The translations under genes and the position numbers were made by a program. The notes under the pieces were generated by a model. That model saw only the letters and a list, made by a program, of their open reading frames with translations. It was not told the DNA's origin and searched no databases. This document shows positions 51,013-60,453 of a stretch of 64,000 nucleotides of DNA, in pieces. How positions within the stretch are numbered: the first letter of the stretch is position 1; every line of letters starts with the position of its first letter. This DNA is from Vreelandella glaciei (GTDB taxonomy: Bacteria; Pseudomonadota; Gammaproteobacteria; Pseudomonadales; Halomonadaceae): NCBI RefSeq assembly GCF_013415125.1, contig NZ_JACCDE010000007.1, forward strand, positions 85,652 to 149,651, in the 5' to 3' direction.

Positions 51013-51840
51013 ATGGCAACCCCAACGCCCATCATCACGTTACCACGGCTCGCCGCGGCTCTTCCTGCATTCCTCGCAGCGTTTATCTGGCTAATAGTTA
51101 TGTTGCCCTCCCCCGCCTTGGCCACCGTGAACACCGCTGAACAGGATCCGCTTGATTCCTTTATGTGGCCTGTGTACCGCGAGCGCTTTTTGGGCGACGC
51201 CCCGGTGGTGTTTGATGAGCGGGTCATTGTTAGCGCGCCAAGTTTCGCCGAAGACTCAGGCCAAGTACCCATTGAGTTAGACGCCCGCGGATTAGCAGCC
51301 AACGGCGAGCCGATAACCGACATCATCGCCTGGGTGGATCTCAATCCTATTCCCCGCCTGTTTCACTACTCACCGATGAGCCATGGTCTCGCCAAGCTTT
51401 CGTTAAATATTCGCTTGGAACAAGCCTCTGCGGTACGCGTAGCAGTGAAACAGGGGGATACTTGGCACGTGGGCGGCACCTACATTGAAGCAGAAGGCGG
51501 CGGCTGTACCACGCCGGGTATTGCCGGCGCTGACAACGACTGGGAAAACACCTTCGGCGAGCTGCAGGGACGGCTGTTTGCCACTGAAAGCGAACAGCGC
51601 CTACGGGTGCGTCTCTCTCACCCCATGGACAGCGGTTTAATTCCCAGCCTGCCCGCCTTTTACGTACAGTCGTTTGAGCTGCTGGATCAGCAGGGTCAGA
51701 AAGTGGCCGCGCTGGATATCGAAGCCTCGGTGAGCGCCAACCCCACCCTGGGGCTTCATATGCGTCCCTCTGCGGAGGGCTATGTGATTGGCGCCCGGGA
51801 CAACAACGGCAACCGCTTTTCTATTGGGCTGCAACCATGA
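51013..51840 (+). CDS. Quinoprotein-dehydrogenase-associated SoxYZ-like carrier
   Basis: 275 residues from the ATG at 51013, which has GGGAGG upstream; the frame extends to 50848 over the cytochrome gene but without support. A signal peptide ends at PSPALA. The first half is SoxY-like with the conserved EAEGGGCTTPG segment, whose Cys would be the carrier residue, and the second half is SoxZ-like (VRLSHPMDSGL...FYVQSFELLDQQG). This fused form occurs next to PQQ enzymes. It overlaps the metallo-hydrolase gene by 4 bases. A thiol carrier for a reactive aldehyde or sulfur species is inferred. Confidence 0.87.
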   Translation: MATPTPIITLPRLAAALPAFLAAFIWLIVMLPSPALATVNTAEQDPLDSFMWPVYRERFLGDAPVVFDERVIVSAPSFAEDSGQVPIELDARGLAANGEPITDIIAWVDLNPIPRLFHYSPMSHGLAKLSLNIRLEQASAVRVAVKQGDTWHVGGTYIEAEGGGCTTPGIAGADNDWENTFGELQGRLFATESEQRLRVRLSHPMDSGLIPSLPAFYVQSFELLDQQGQKVAALDIEASVSANPTLGLHMRPSAEGYVIGARDNNGNRFSIGLQP

Positions 51841-52781
51841 AAACGCGCTTATTTGCGAGCATAGCGGCGCTGCTGAGCACACCGCTAGCAGCCAGCGAGC
51901 CGGTCATGTTCTGCGAACGTCCGCTAACGGCCCAGCCGATTGCAGAGAACACCTGGATGGTGGAAGGCTTAAGAGAAGAGCTTTCCACCAGCAACTGCGG
52001 CCATATCGGCAACCAAGCATTTATTGCCACACCCAACGGTACCATTCTCATTGACAGCGGCAGCAGCCCACGCTTTGGCGAAACACTCAAAACACTGATT
52101 GCGCAGCACACCTCCCACCCCGTACGCTGGGTTTTGAATACCCACCACCACCCCGATCACTTTTTCGGTAATGCCGCCTTCGACGAGGCAGAGCACCTCA
52201 CCTTAGCCAGCACTCGTGCGCTGATGGCCCGCGACCGAGAAGCACTGATCGATAACGTAGAGCGGCTGACCGGGCGCAGCTTGGCGCGCTCGCATATTGC
52301 CCTGCCCGACACGATTGAGGCAGGCGAGGTAACGCTGGGAAGCTACCCACTCACGCTATACGCCATGCGCGGCCACAGTGGTGGTGACCTAGTCATTATG
52401 GATCACGCCACCGAGGTTCTGTTTTTGGGCGATATGGGCTTCTACCAACGTGCTGCCGCTACTGCTCACAGCCCTGGCTTGCAACAGTGGCAGGAAGAAC
52501 TTAACGATCTACTTGGTCTCAACGCCCGCATCGCCGTGCCCGGCCATGGCCCCAGCGCGCCGTCCAACACGGTGTTAGAGCAAACCGCTCACTACCTCGC
52601 ATGGCTAGACCAGCGCCTCGGTAACGCGGCTAGCGAAGGGCTGGGGGCCAACCATATCTTGGCCGTCGAGATTCCTGACGCCTTTAACACCATAGCGCTC
52701 ACTGAATACGAGTTTACCCGTAGCGTGATGCAGCTTTATCCTCGCTATGAAGCACGGCTGCTGTGGGGTACCCCACAATAA
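51837..52781 (+). CDS. Quinoprotein relay zinc metallohydrolase (SoxH-related)
   Basis: 314 residues of the metallo-beta-lactamase fold, with a signal peptide ending near PLAAS. Zinc motifs: THHHPDH (HxHxDH), a His in MRGHSGGDLVI, an Asp in VLFLGDMGF, and a His in VPGHGPS. The conserved FCERPLTAQPI with its Cys after the signal is typical of this relay family. It probably hydrolyses the adduct carried by the SoxYZ-like protein. It overlaps that gene by 4 bases and is followed 13 bases later by pqqH. Confidence 0.87.
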   Translation: MKTRLFASIAALLSTPLAASEPVMFCERPLTAQPIAENTWMVEGLREELSTSNCGHIGNQAFIATPNGTILIDSGSSPRFGETLKTLIAQHTSHPVRWVLNTHHHPDHFFGNAAFDEAEHLTLASTRALMARDREALIDNVERLTGRSLARSHIALPDTIEAGEVTLGSYPLTLYAMRGHSGGDLVIMDHATEVLFLGDMGFYQRAAATAHSPGLQQWQEELNDLLGLNARIAVPGHGPSAPSNTVLEQTAHYLAWLDQRLGNAASEGLGANHILAVEIPDAFNTIALTEYEFTRSVMQLYPRYEARLLWGTPQ

Positions 52782-52794
52782 GGAGCACACACCT

Positions 52795-54570
52795 ATGCGG
52801 CTTACCCTGGCAGATGCCGCCGAACCTATCGATACCCTGGGCGAATTGCACAGCGACACCCAGGCCGTTTACTGGCTGGCTCGCTGCCCGCAAACGGGCG
52901 ACATGCAGCTTTGGCGATGGGCGGCTGACAGCAACGAGGCGCCGCAATGTTTGATAGAGGACGCTGTGGGCAGCCGCGTGAACCAGTACGGCGGCGGCAG
53001 CTATACGCCACTGCTGGAGGGCATCGTGTGGGTCCGCCAGCACGACCAGGCGATTATGCACCGCGACCACCACGGCGCCAGCCACTGCTGGCAGAAGCGG
53101 CCACAAACAGCCTACGGTGGGCTGTGCGCAGATTCTAAGCGCCAGCGTGTATTCGCGGTTGAGGAAGATACCCATGGTCAGCGTCTTATCGCCATTACTG
53201 CCAGCCATCGGTACGTATTGGCAGAAGGCCGCGATTTCTACGGCGCGCCGATATTAAGCGACGACGGTAACTATTTAGCGTGGGTGAGCTGGTCACTGCC
53301 TGATATGCCTTGGCAGCGTAGCCTGTTGCACCTCGCACAGGTGACGGCTAACGGTAGGCTTACCGCCTTTGAGCGCTGGGACTTCGGCGCAGCGATTAGC
53401 CAGCCGCAGTTTGGCCCTCATAACGCGCTGATCTGCATGAGCGACCACGCTGGCTGGTGGCAGCCCTGGCAGGTTAGCTTGGCCACCCCCCTTTGCCTGA
53501 GCAGCGCTCCGGTTGATCACATCACCACACCGTGGCAACTGGGTGAGCGCCAGCACGCCTGGCGAGACAATCGGCAGGTTTACTGCCAACTCCACCAGGG
53601 GGCGGCTCAGCTTTACCGACGCTCCGGCGAGCAGGTCGAAGCACTGCTATCAGCCCCCGGCCGCGTGGTAAGCATTACGCTGGCAGAACACGGTGATTAC
53701 GCCATAGTGCAAAACGCCTGCTGCGGCGCCCGGCTGATACGCTTCAACGAAAATGGCTCACGCAAATGCCTAGTGGGTAAGGTCGTGAGTAACGTAACGA
53801 AAAATCTAGTGACTGAACCTCCCGCCACGGCACAATGGTTGGAAACACGCGTTGGCAACGCAGGCGAAACGGTGCACGGCTTTTTCTACTCAGCCTTAGC
53901 CAACCGCACTGCACCACTGATTGTCCGCGTTCACGGCGGACCTACCGCCGCCACCTATCCTATTTACGACCCGCTGGTAGCCTACTGGCAGCAGCAGGGC
54001 TTTCATGTACTAGATATCAACCCACGGGGCAGCGGCAACTTTGGCCGCCACTACCGCGAGTGTTTAGCGGGCCTGTGGGGCATTAGCGATACTGACGATG
54101 TGATCGCCCTGGTTAACGCCGCCTGCGCACGCTTTGCAATAGATACAGCGCGCTGCTTTATCCGTGGCCAAAGCGCTGGCGGGTTTACCGCCCTCAATGC
54201 CCTGGCCACCACGCCCCTGTTTGCTGCGGCCACTAGCCTGTACGGGGTAACTGATGCGTTATCGTTATCAGCAAAAACACACCGCTTTGAATCCGGCTAC
54301 TTGGCCTGGCTAATCGGAGACGAAACCCAGCTCGCCCAGCGCAGCCCTGCTTACCACGTCACCCGTTGCCAGCGACCATTACGAGCCCTGTTTATCCAGG
54401 GTGGCAACGATGCCGTGGTAGTACCGGAGCAGACCCACGCCATGGCGCGGCATATCGAACAGCAAGGTGGAGAGGCGCAAACACTGCTATTCGATAACGA
54501 ATACCACGGCATTCGCCACCCCCAAGCGCGCCAAACCATGCTGGCTCGCGAGCTGGCCTTTTATCAATAA
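52795..54570 (+). CDS. pqqH: S9-family prolyl-oligopeptidase-like peptidase
   Basis: 591 residues from the ATG at 52795 with AAGGAG upstream. An N-terminal beta-propeller-like region (residues 1-340) precedes an alpha/beta-hydrolase domain: nucleophile in RGQSAGGFTALNAL, Asp in FIQGGNDAVVVPEQTH, His in NEYHGIRHPQ. No signal peptide. In Pseudomonas a peptidase of this kind (PqqH) lies between pqqE and ercA, and here it also lies just before ercA. It may take part in releasing PQQ precursor peptide; this is not established. Confidence 0.85.
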   Translation: MRLTLADAAEPIDTLGELHSDTQAVYWLARCPQTGDMQLWRWAADSNEAPQCLIEDAVGSRVNQYGGGSYTPLLEGIVWVRQHDQAIMHRDHHGASHCWQKRPQTAYGGLCADSKRQRVFAVEEDTHGQRLIAITASHRYVLAEGRDFYGAPILSDDGNYLAWVSWSLPDMPWQRSLLHLAQVTANGRLTAFERWDFGAAISQPQFGPHNALICMSDHAGWWQPWQVSLATPLCLSSAPVDHITTPWQLGERQHAWRDNRQVYCQLHQGAAQLYRRSGEQVEALLSAPGRVVSITLAEHGDYAIVQNACCGARLIRFNENGSRKCLVGKVVSNVTKNLVTEPPATAQWLETRVGNAGETVHGFFYSALANRTAPLIVRVHGGPTAATYPIYDPLVAYWQQQGFHVLDINPRGSGNFGRHYRECLAGLWGISDTDDVIALVNAACARFAIDTARCFIRGQSAGGFTALNALATTPLFAAATSLYGVTDALSLSAKTHRFESGYLAWLIGDETQLAQRSPAYHVTRCQRPLRALFIQGGNDAVVVPEQTHAMARHIEQQGGEAQTLLFDNEYHGIRHPQARQTMLARELAFYQ

Positions 54571-54666
54571 GATGACTTGCCCCCTAACGACGGCACCAAG
54601 GTCGTAAAGCAACAATCTCCTAAGGTGCTTAAGATAATGGTTAACAATTATAAACGAGACCGCCCC

Positions 54667-55830
54667 ATGACTTCGCCGCTCACGCAACTTCGTAAGTTTG
54701 TCGCGCCTGAAATTATTTTTGGCGACGGTGCGCGCCACGCGGCAGGCAATTACGTCTCTACTTTTGGGGCAGAAAAGGTACTGCTGGTCTCTGATCCTGG
54801 TGTACTCCTGGCGGGCTGGGTGACCGATATTGAAGCCAAACTGCTGGAAGCCAACATTGCCGTTGAGCGTTTTACCGCCGTCTCCCCCAACCCCCGGGTA
54901 GATGAGATTATGGCCGGTGCCGAGATCTACCGTGAAACCGGCTGCAAGGCGATTGTGGCGATAGGCGGTGGCAGCCCGATGGACTGCGCCAAGGGGATTG
55001 GTATCGTCACGGCCCACGGCGGGCATATTCTCGATTTTGAAGGCGTTGATACGATTCGCGTGCCGATTCCTCCGCTGATTTTTATTCCTTCAACGGCGGG
55101 CACCTCGGCGGATATTTCCCAGTTTGCGATTATTTCTGACCAGCAGCGGCGCATGAAATTCTCGATTATCAGCAAGGCCGTCGTGCCGGATGTCTCGCTG
55201 ATCGATCCTGAAGTCACCATGACCATGTCGCCCTACCTGACCGCTTGTACCGGGGTCGACGCGTTAGTGCATGCCATTGAAGCGTTCGTTTCAACCGGCA
55301 GCGGCCCGCTCACCGATACCCACGCCTTGGAAGCCATGCGTTTGATCAGCAGCCATCTTGAGGCGCTGGTGGCGAATCCTACCGATGGAGAGCTGCGCGC
55401 TCAGGTAATGCTAGGCAGCATGCAAGCGGGCTTGGCGTTCTCAAACGCTATTTTGGGCGCCGTACACGCTATGTCGCATAGTTTGGGCGGCTTCTTGGAT
55501 CTACCCCACGGTTTGTGCAACGCTATGCTGTTAGAGCATGTGGTGGCCTATAATTATGATGCCGTCCCCGATCGTTTTAAGCGGGTCGCCGAAGCCGTCG
55601 GTATCGACTGCCGGGGGCTGTCACAGCAGCAGATCAAAAAAGCGCTGTTCCGGTATTTAGTCGATTTAAAACATGCGGTTGGCCTGGGAGGCACGCTTGG
55701 CAAGATGGGCGTCTCACGCAGCGATGTGCCGTTTCTCACCAACCACGCGCTGGGCGACCCCTGCATTTTGACCAACCCGCGCCGTTCCAACTCAAGGGAT
55801 GTAGCGGTGGTGTACGAAGAGGCGCTATGA
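54667..55830 (+). CDS. ercA: Iron-containing alcohol dehydrogenase-like regulatory protein
   Basis: 387 residues from the ATG at 54667 (MTSPLTQLRKFVAPEIIFGDGARHA); an ATG at 54637 is the alternative. The NAD-binding GGGSPMDCAKGIG and iron-site pattern (VDALVHAIEAFVS, AVHAMSHSLGGFLDLPHGLCNAMLL) are intact. In Pseudomonas ErcA forms part of the control of ethanol oxidation. Its stop overlaps the start of the sensor kinase gene (ATGA). The 96-base gap before it holds an 11-mer also seen in the exaA control region. Confidence 0.87.
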   Translation: MTSPLTQLRKFVAPEIIFGDGARHAAGNYVSTFGAEKVLLVSDPGVLLAGWVTDIEAKLLEANIAVERFTAVSPNPRVDEIMAGAEIYRETGCKAIVAIGGGSPMDCAKGIGIVTAHGGHILDFEGVDTIRVPIPPLIFIPSTAGTSADISQFAIISDQQRRMKFSIISKAVVPDVSLIDPEVTMTMSPYLTACTGVDALVHAIEAFVSTGSGPLTDTHALEAMRLISSHLEALVANPTDGELRAQVMLGSMQAGLAFSNAILGAVHAMSHSLGGFLDLPHGLCNAMLLEHVVAYNYDAVPDRFKRVAEAVGIDCRGLSQQQIKKALFRYLVDLKHAVGLGGTLGKMGVSRSDVPFLTNHALGDPCILTNPRRSNSRDVAVVYEEAL

Positions 55831-57524
55831 AAAAAGCCAACGATCCTTCGGGCTTTTCGGTCAGCGATCTGCTCGGGCTTGGCCAACAGTCGGCGCGCAA
55901 AAGCTATTATCGCGAGCTGTCAGTGCGCTTAGAAGAGCTTGAAGTTGAGCGCAATCGCTATAAATGGCTGTTTGAAAACGCGCTACACGGTATTTTTCAG
56001 GCATCGCTCTCCGGCAAACTGCGCGCCGCCAACCCGGCACTTGCCGCCATGCTCGACGATAGCAGCGTAGCGCATACCCTGGAGCGCTGTGCCCGCTTTG
56101 ACGCGCTCTTTGTTAACGCTACCACTGGGCAACAGCTGCGCGACCTGCTGCTCATTCAAGGGCACGTAACAGGCCAAACCACCTTGTTGCAAGGAGCTTC
56201 TGGTCACCAAGTTCCCGTCGCCATTACGCTGATCAAAAAGCCCGCCGAGCTTGCCGGAGACGAAGACCTGATCGAAGGCTTTGTGGCAGATATTACTGAG
56301 CGTGAGCGCGCCCGCCAACACTTAGAAACACTCAACGCCCACTTGGAAGCCCGGGTAGCTGACCGCACCCAGGCACTGGAACGTCTCAACGAGGCGCTTA
56401 GAAACGCGCGCGATGCTGCCGAGTTTGCCAACCACAGTAAAGACCGCTACCTGGCCGCCGCTAGCCATGATCTGCTGCAACCCATGAACGCTGCACGCTT
56501 ATTGGTGGCCTCACTACAGGAGCGGTTGAACGACAGCGATAATCTAGTCCTGGTTGAGAGGGTGCAAAACTCGCTGGAAAGCGCCGAAGCGATTCTTTCC
56601 GACCTCTTGGATATTTCAAAACTGGATCACGGCCAAGTACAGCCGCAACTACGCCACTTTAATCTCGACGATATTCTTAGCAATCTCGCTGACGAGTTTG
56701 CCCCCGTGGCGCAACGAAAAGGGTTAACGCTGCGCTATGTGCCCTGCCATCAAGCGGTGACCAGCGACCCTCATCTACTCAGTCGTATTGTGCGCAACTT
56801 TCTGGCTAACGCTTGCCGCTATACCCAGCATGGCGGCATTTGCCTAGGCGTGCGACGTCACAGTGACACCAGCCTGACCATAAACGTCGTCGATAGCGGT
56901 ATTGGTATTCCCGAAAGCGACTACCAGCTTATTTTCCGCGAGTTTCATCAACTCAACGCCACTCGCGCGCGCGATCGCCAGGGCGTTGGCCTAGGGCTTG
57001 CGATTGTGGAACGGATTAGCCAGCGCCTTGAGCACCCGCTTTCTGTGCGTTCTGCCCCCGGCCAAGGCTCCTGTTTTGCGGTTAGGGTGCCCCGTGCCAG
57101 CGGTATTTCCTTTAGCCAAGCTCCCACCCCCAGCGCGCCGTTTTCCGCTGACGCCGAGTTCGAAGGGGTGCGCGTACTGATCCTGGATAACGAACCAGCC
57201 ATTCTTGAAGGCATGGCGCTGTTGCTCAGTGAATGGCAGGTCAGTTGCGATACCGCGCTGGATGTGACGGCCGCCAAAGCCTGCTCGGAGGCGCCGGATA
57301 TGCTGCTAGTCGACTTGCACTTAGACGATAGCGTGACTGGGCTGGAGGCCATTCGACAACTTCGACACCACTGGCATGACCCGCAGTTACCTGCCGCCAT
57401 TATCAGTGCCGACCGCTCTGACCACTGGCAAAGGCGGTTACGTAATGCCGGCGTGCCGCAGTTAAACAAGCCGGTACGCCCCGGCAAACTGCGCGCACTA
57501 CTACGTAGCCTGCTCAATGGCTAA
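55827..57524 (+). CDS. Hybrid sensor histidine kinase, ErcS-like
   Basis: 565 residues, no membrane segments. A PAS sensor (about 35-160) is followed by a coiled coil, then HisKA with the phospho-His in AAASHDLLQPMNA (about residue 213), the ATPase domain (NFLANACRYTQHGG, DSGIGIP, GVGLGLAIV), and a receiver domain ending the protein (VLILDNEPAI; phospho-Asp in LLVDLHLDD). It resembles the cytosolic ErcS/NahK kinases. It follows ercA with a 4-base overlap, and overlaps pqqF by 8 bases, so it should help control quinoprotein alcohol oxidation through the regulator at 59686. Confidence 0.87.
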   Translation: MKKANDPSGFSVSDLLGLGQQSARKSYYRELSVRLEELEVERNRYKWLFENALHGIFQASLSGKLRAANPALAAMLDDSSVAHTLERCARFDALFVNATTGQQLRDLLLIQGHVTGQTTLLQGASGHQVPVAITLIKKPAELAGDEDLIEGFVADITERERARQHLETLNAHLEARVADRTQALERLNEALRNARDAAEFANHSKDRYLAAASHDLLQPMNAARLLVASLQERLNDSDNLVLVERVQNSLESAEAILSDLLDISKLDHGQVQPQLRHFNLDDILSNLADEFAPVAQRKGLTLRYVPCHQAVTSDPHLLSRIVRNFLANACRYTQHGGICLGVRRHSDTSLTINVVDSGIGIPESDYQLIFREFHQLNATRARDRQGVGLGLAIVERISQRLEHPLSVRSAPGQGSCFAVRVPRASGISFSQAPTPSAPFSADAEFEGVRVLILDNEPAILEGMALLLSEWQVSCDTALDVTAAKACSEAPDMLLVDLHLDDSVTGLEAIRQLRHHWHDPQLPAAIISADRSDHWQRRLRNAGVPQLNKPVRPGKLRALLRSLLNG

Positions 57525-59679
57525 CCCACGCTTCCCACAGTCCTGTATCTCCCTGCCTAACGGCGTGCAGGGCATGCTGGCCCACGCACCCCATTTAACC
57601 CATGCTCACGTTAGCATCACTATTGCAGCGGGCTATTTGGATGAGCCCTCCACCCTGCCAGGCCTAGCCCACTTACTGGAGCACGTGCTCACCACCGCAC
57701 CACTGACAACCTCCTCTAGCACCAGCCTGCTCACGTGGCTTGCCCAGCACCAGGGCGGGCTGAACGCCCACACCGATGACTACGTCACCGATGTGCATTT
57801 CTCGATACCGGCAGACAGCCTGGAAACGGCGGCTCTCACTGTTACCAGCCAGCTCGCCACGCCCACTCTTTCGTCGCCGACCATTCACACTGAAGTCGCC
57901 GCTATTGACGCCGAATGGCAGGCCCGCCAGCACAGCTCGGCGATGCAACGGCTATCAGCCATCGCCACACTCAGTGACCCGCAGCATATCGGTGCAGGCT
58001 GCCGCCACGGCAACGCACAAACGCTGGGCCATCACACTGGGTTACTTCATGAGGCGCTGACCGCGTTTCACCACGACCACTACCACGGCGGCCGCGTTAG
58101 CATTGCAATTATCAGCCCCAGGACCACAGAAGCGGTGACCCGCCTTATTCAACGTATGGCAACGCTGTTCAACCCGCTACCGCCCAACGCTCCGGCGCTT
58201 GCTATTACACCCCGCTGGGGCAGTCTGCCCCGCGCTAAGGTGGTCGGGACGGCCAACGCCGTTGAGCTATTGTGGCCGCTACCCTCGTCCGTTTCGCGTC
58301 ATCAGTTTAACGCCCTTAGCGACACTGCCGATTCGTTAAACCAAGGCCACCTGGTGGATCAGTTAGCTGACTCGATTATCGACTACCACGCGACTGCCGC
58401 CCCAACCGGGGCTTCAGACGCTTTCAGCTTGGCACTAACCGGTACCGCATCGCAGGAGCGGCTGGACGTGCTGGCGGCTTCCCTCAGCGAACGTCTAGCA
58501 GCCCCGCTCGCGACGGCCCCTATCGATCACCGCACCGTTTGGCAGCCCCCTGCCGGTACCGTGCAACTAGCGTCGGCGTGGTTTGTCTATGCGCGCCAGC
58601 AAACATTGGCACGGCGGCTTGCTGCCAATACAGCGGCTCGGCCATATTTTCCCACCAGAGATCCCAGGCCAGTTCCCCGCTGGCTTGTTTATAACGCGCC
58701 TACAACGTTCCAGCATGCTGACGATGCAGCACAATTGGCGGCCAGCCCTCATGTGCAGCGTTGGTGCGGCCAGTATGGTGTCAGCGATGATTTCGCCTCC
58801 CTTGCCGACACCACCTGGGCAGCCTGTTTTATTCCCAACGCAATGTTCCTTCCCGCCCCCCTGGCTGCCAAACGGTGCGCCCGCCGCGGCGTGATATGTC
58901 AGCACATGCAACTTGCGCAGGGCAGTTGGGTGATAACCGTGGGGGAGGGAGCGGCCGTTGCCATGCAAACCTTACTGCAAGAAGCGCATGTCAATACGGC
59001 CATTGTTCCCCAAGGACTCCTGGCTCAGCGGTTGATCCAGCGCCTGACACCGCTGCCTACCACACCGGCGGTATGGGTTTCCCATGAAGCAGAGGCAGAG
59101 GTCGTTTGCCACGCGCTGGCAGGGTTGGCCAGCCGCATGGCAACACGCTCTGTGCAGACGCCTGCTACCAATGCGCCGGCCAGCACAGCCATCATGCGCA
59201 CACTGAGCTTACCGGGCACGCCCACCCAGCGCTGGCTATTAGCGCTGGTTGAGCAGCACCACAGCGCGGCCTTTTTTCAGCAGGCGCGATATGACCATCA
59301 CTTGGGGTATGTCGCGGCGGTACGCAGAAGCGACGGTGCGCCCTGCTCACTTGGCTATGTGGTGCAAACCAGCGAAGACACTGAACCAGTAGGCGAAAAG
59401 CTACTAGCCATCACCAATGCCCTGTGGCAAGCGGCGGAAGATGCCCTAAAGACGCCAAACGCCCTTAAACGCTCGCTCACACCGCCTGAAACGCCCCTGG
59501 CCGCGCTGATCATCCAGTGGCAAAGCCTCTTGTCAGGCACTGATCAGCCACTGCATCGGCTTGGGCAGCACAGCATCCATTCACAGGCGCTGACCGATTT
59601 GCCCGCTCTGATAAACACCCACGGTCACTGGCAAACCCACTGGTTGGATAGTGCTGGCCACTATCGCATTAACGATTGA
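57517..59679 (+). CDS. pqqF: M16-family zinc protease PqqF
   Basis: 720 residues. The inverted zinc motif HxxEH is HLLEH (about residue 50), with the third ligand in HTEVAAIDAEW (about 128-138). The second M16 half is degenerate, as usual for PqqF. The protein is shorter than classic PqqF (about 760). It probably cleaves the modified PqqA peptide to free the Glu-Tyr unit. It is separated from pqqABCDE by 10 kb of alcohol-oxidation genes but is coupled to the kinase gene by an 8-base overlap. Confidence 0.87.
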   Translation: MANPRFPQSCISLPNGVQGMLAHAPHLTHAHVSITIAAGYLDEPSTLPGLAHLLEHVLTTAPLTTSSSTSLLTWLAQHQGGLNAHTDDYVTDVHFSIPADSLETAALTVTSQLATPTLSSPTIHTEVAAIDAEWQARQHSSAMQRLSAIATLSDPQHIGAGCRHGNAQTLGHHTGLLHEALTAFHHDHYHGGRVSIAIISPRTTEAVTRLIQRMATLFNPLPPNAPALAITPRWGSLPRAKVVGTANAVELLWPLPSSVSRHQFNALSDTADSLNQGHLVDQLADSIIDYHATAAPTGASDAFSLALTGTASQERLDVLAASLSERLAAPLATAPIDHRTVWQPPAGTVQLASAWFVYARQQTLARRLAANTAARPYFPTRDPRPVPRWLVYNAPTTFQHADDAAQLAASPHVQRWCGQYGVSDDFASLADTTWAACFIPNAMFLPAPLAAKRCARRGVICQHMQLAQGSWVITVGEGAAVAMQTLLQEAHVNTAIVPQGLLAQRLIQRLTPLPTTPAVWVSHEAEAEVVCHALAGLASRMATRSVQTPATNAPASTAIMRTLSLPGTPTQRWLLALVEQHHSAAFFQQARYDHHLGYVAAVRRSDGAPCSLGYVVQTSEDTEPVGEKLLAITNALWQAAEDALKTPNALKRSLTPPETPLAALIIQWQSLLSGTDQPLHRLGQHSIHSQALTDLPALINTHGHWQTHWLDSAGHYRIND

Positions 59680-59685
59680 GGCGAG

Positions 59686-60357
59686 TCAGCGTTTGAGGAA
59701 CTGAGAAAAATCGATATCGTTGGCCGATAAAATAGCTTGTACGCGGCTGGTCACCCCCAGCTTGCGCAAGATCGCCGACACATGGGCTTTCACTGTGGTT
59801 TCCGCGATATTGAGGTGATAGGCAATCATCTTGTTAGACTCACCGCGGGTCATGTGTTCCAACACCTGTAGCTGTTTGCGGGTCAGTTGGCGCAGCTGTT
59901 CCGCCTTAAAACCCTGCTCCTGGTGGCGACGCTTACGAATACTGTCCGGCGCGCGCATCGCATCGGCGGGTAGAAAGATATTGCCTTCCAGTACCTGGGC
60001 AATGGCGTGGCGCATCTGATCACGGGACAATGATTTGGGGATAAACCCCGCTGCACCACAAGAGACCGCCTGAAGAATAATCTGCTTATTCTCTTCCGCA
60101 GAAACAATCACCACCGGAATCGTAGGATGCTCATTACGCAGCTGCAAAAGCCCCGTTAACCCGTTCATGCCAGGCATATTTAAATCCAGCACTATCAAGT
60201 CAAGATCAGGATCCTGCTGGGCATGAGCGAAAGCCGCTGCAAAATCTTCCACCTCGATAACCTCAGCACCTGCGTAAGCTTCACGGATCACGCGCGCCAT
60301 AGCGTCACGTACCAGAGGGTGATCGTCGGCAATCAGGAGTTTATACGTTGCTGTCAT
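59686..60357 (-). CDS. LuxR/NarL-family response regulator (ErbR/ExaE-like)
   Basis: 223 residues from the ATG at 60357 ([24 protein letters not shown]). The receiver domain has the acidic DD pair, phospho-Asp in [14 protein letters not shown] and Lys in GFIPKS. The C-terminal helix-turn-helix is [45 protein letters not shown]. It is convergent with pqqF (6 bases between stops). Regulators of this type activate PQQ and exa genes in Pseudomonas, so it is the likely output of the kinase at 55827. Confidence 0.87.
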   Translation of the reverse strand: MTATYKLLIADDHPLVRDAMARVIREAYAGAEVIEVEDFAAAFAHAQQDPDLDLIVLDLNMPGMNGLTGLLQLRNEHPTIPVVIVSAEENKQIILQAVSCGAAGFIPKSLSRDQMRHAIAQVLEGNIFLPADAMRAPDSIRKRRHQEQGFKAEQLRQLTRKQLQVLEHMTRGESNKMIAYHLNIAETTVKAHVSAILRKLGVTSRVQAILSANDIDFSQFLKR

Positions 60358-60453
60358 TATTATGGTTGCCTGTGGTTTAGCTAAATCCCGCTTACTGCCT
60401 CTTTGCTGACACTCTACTAAGTCACCCGCCTTTATTGAAGCAACTTCCAACCA

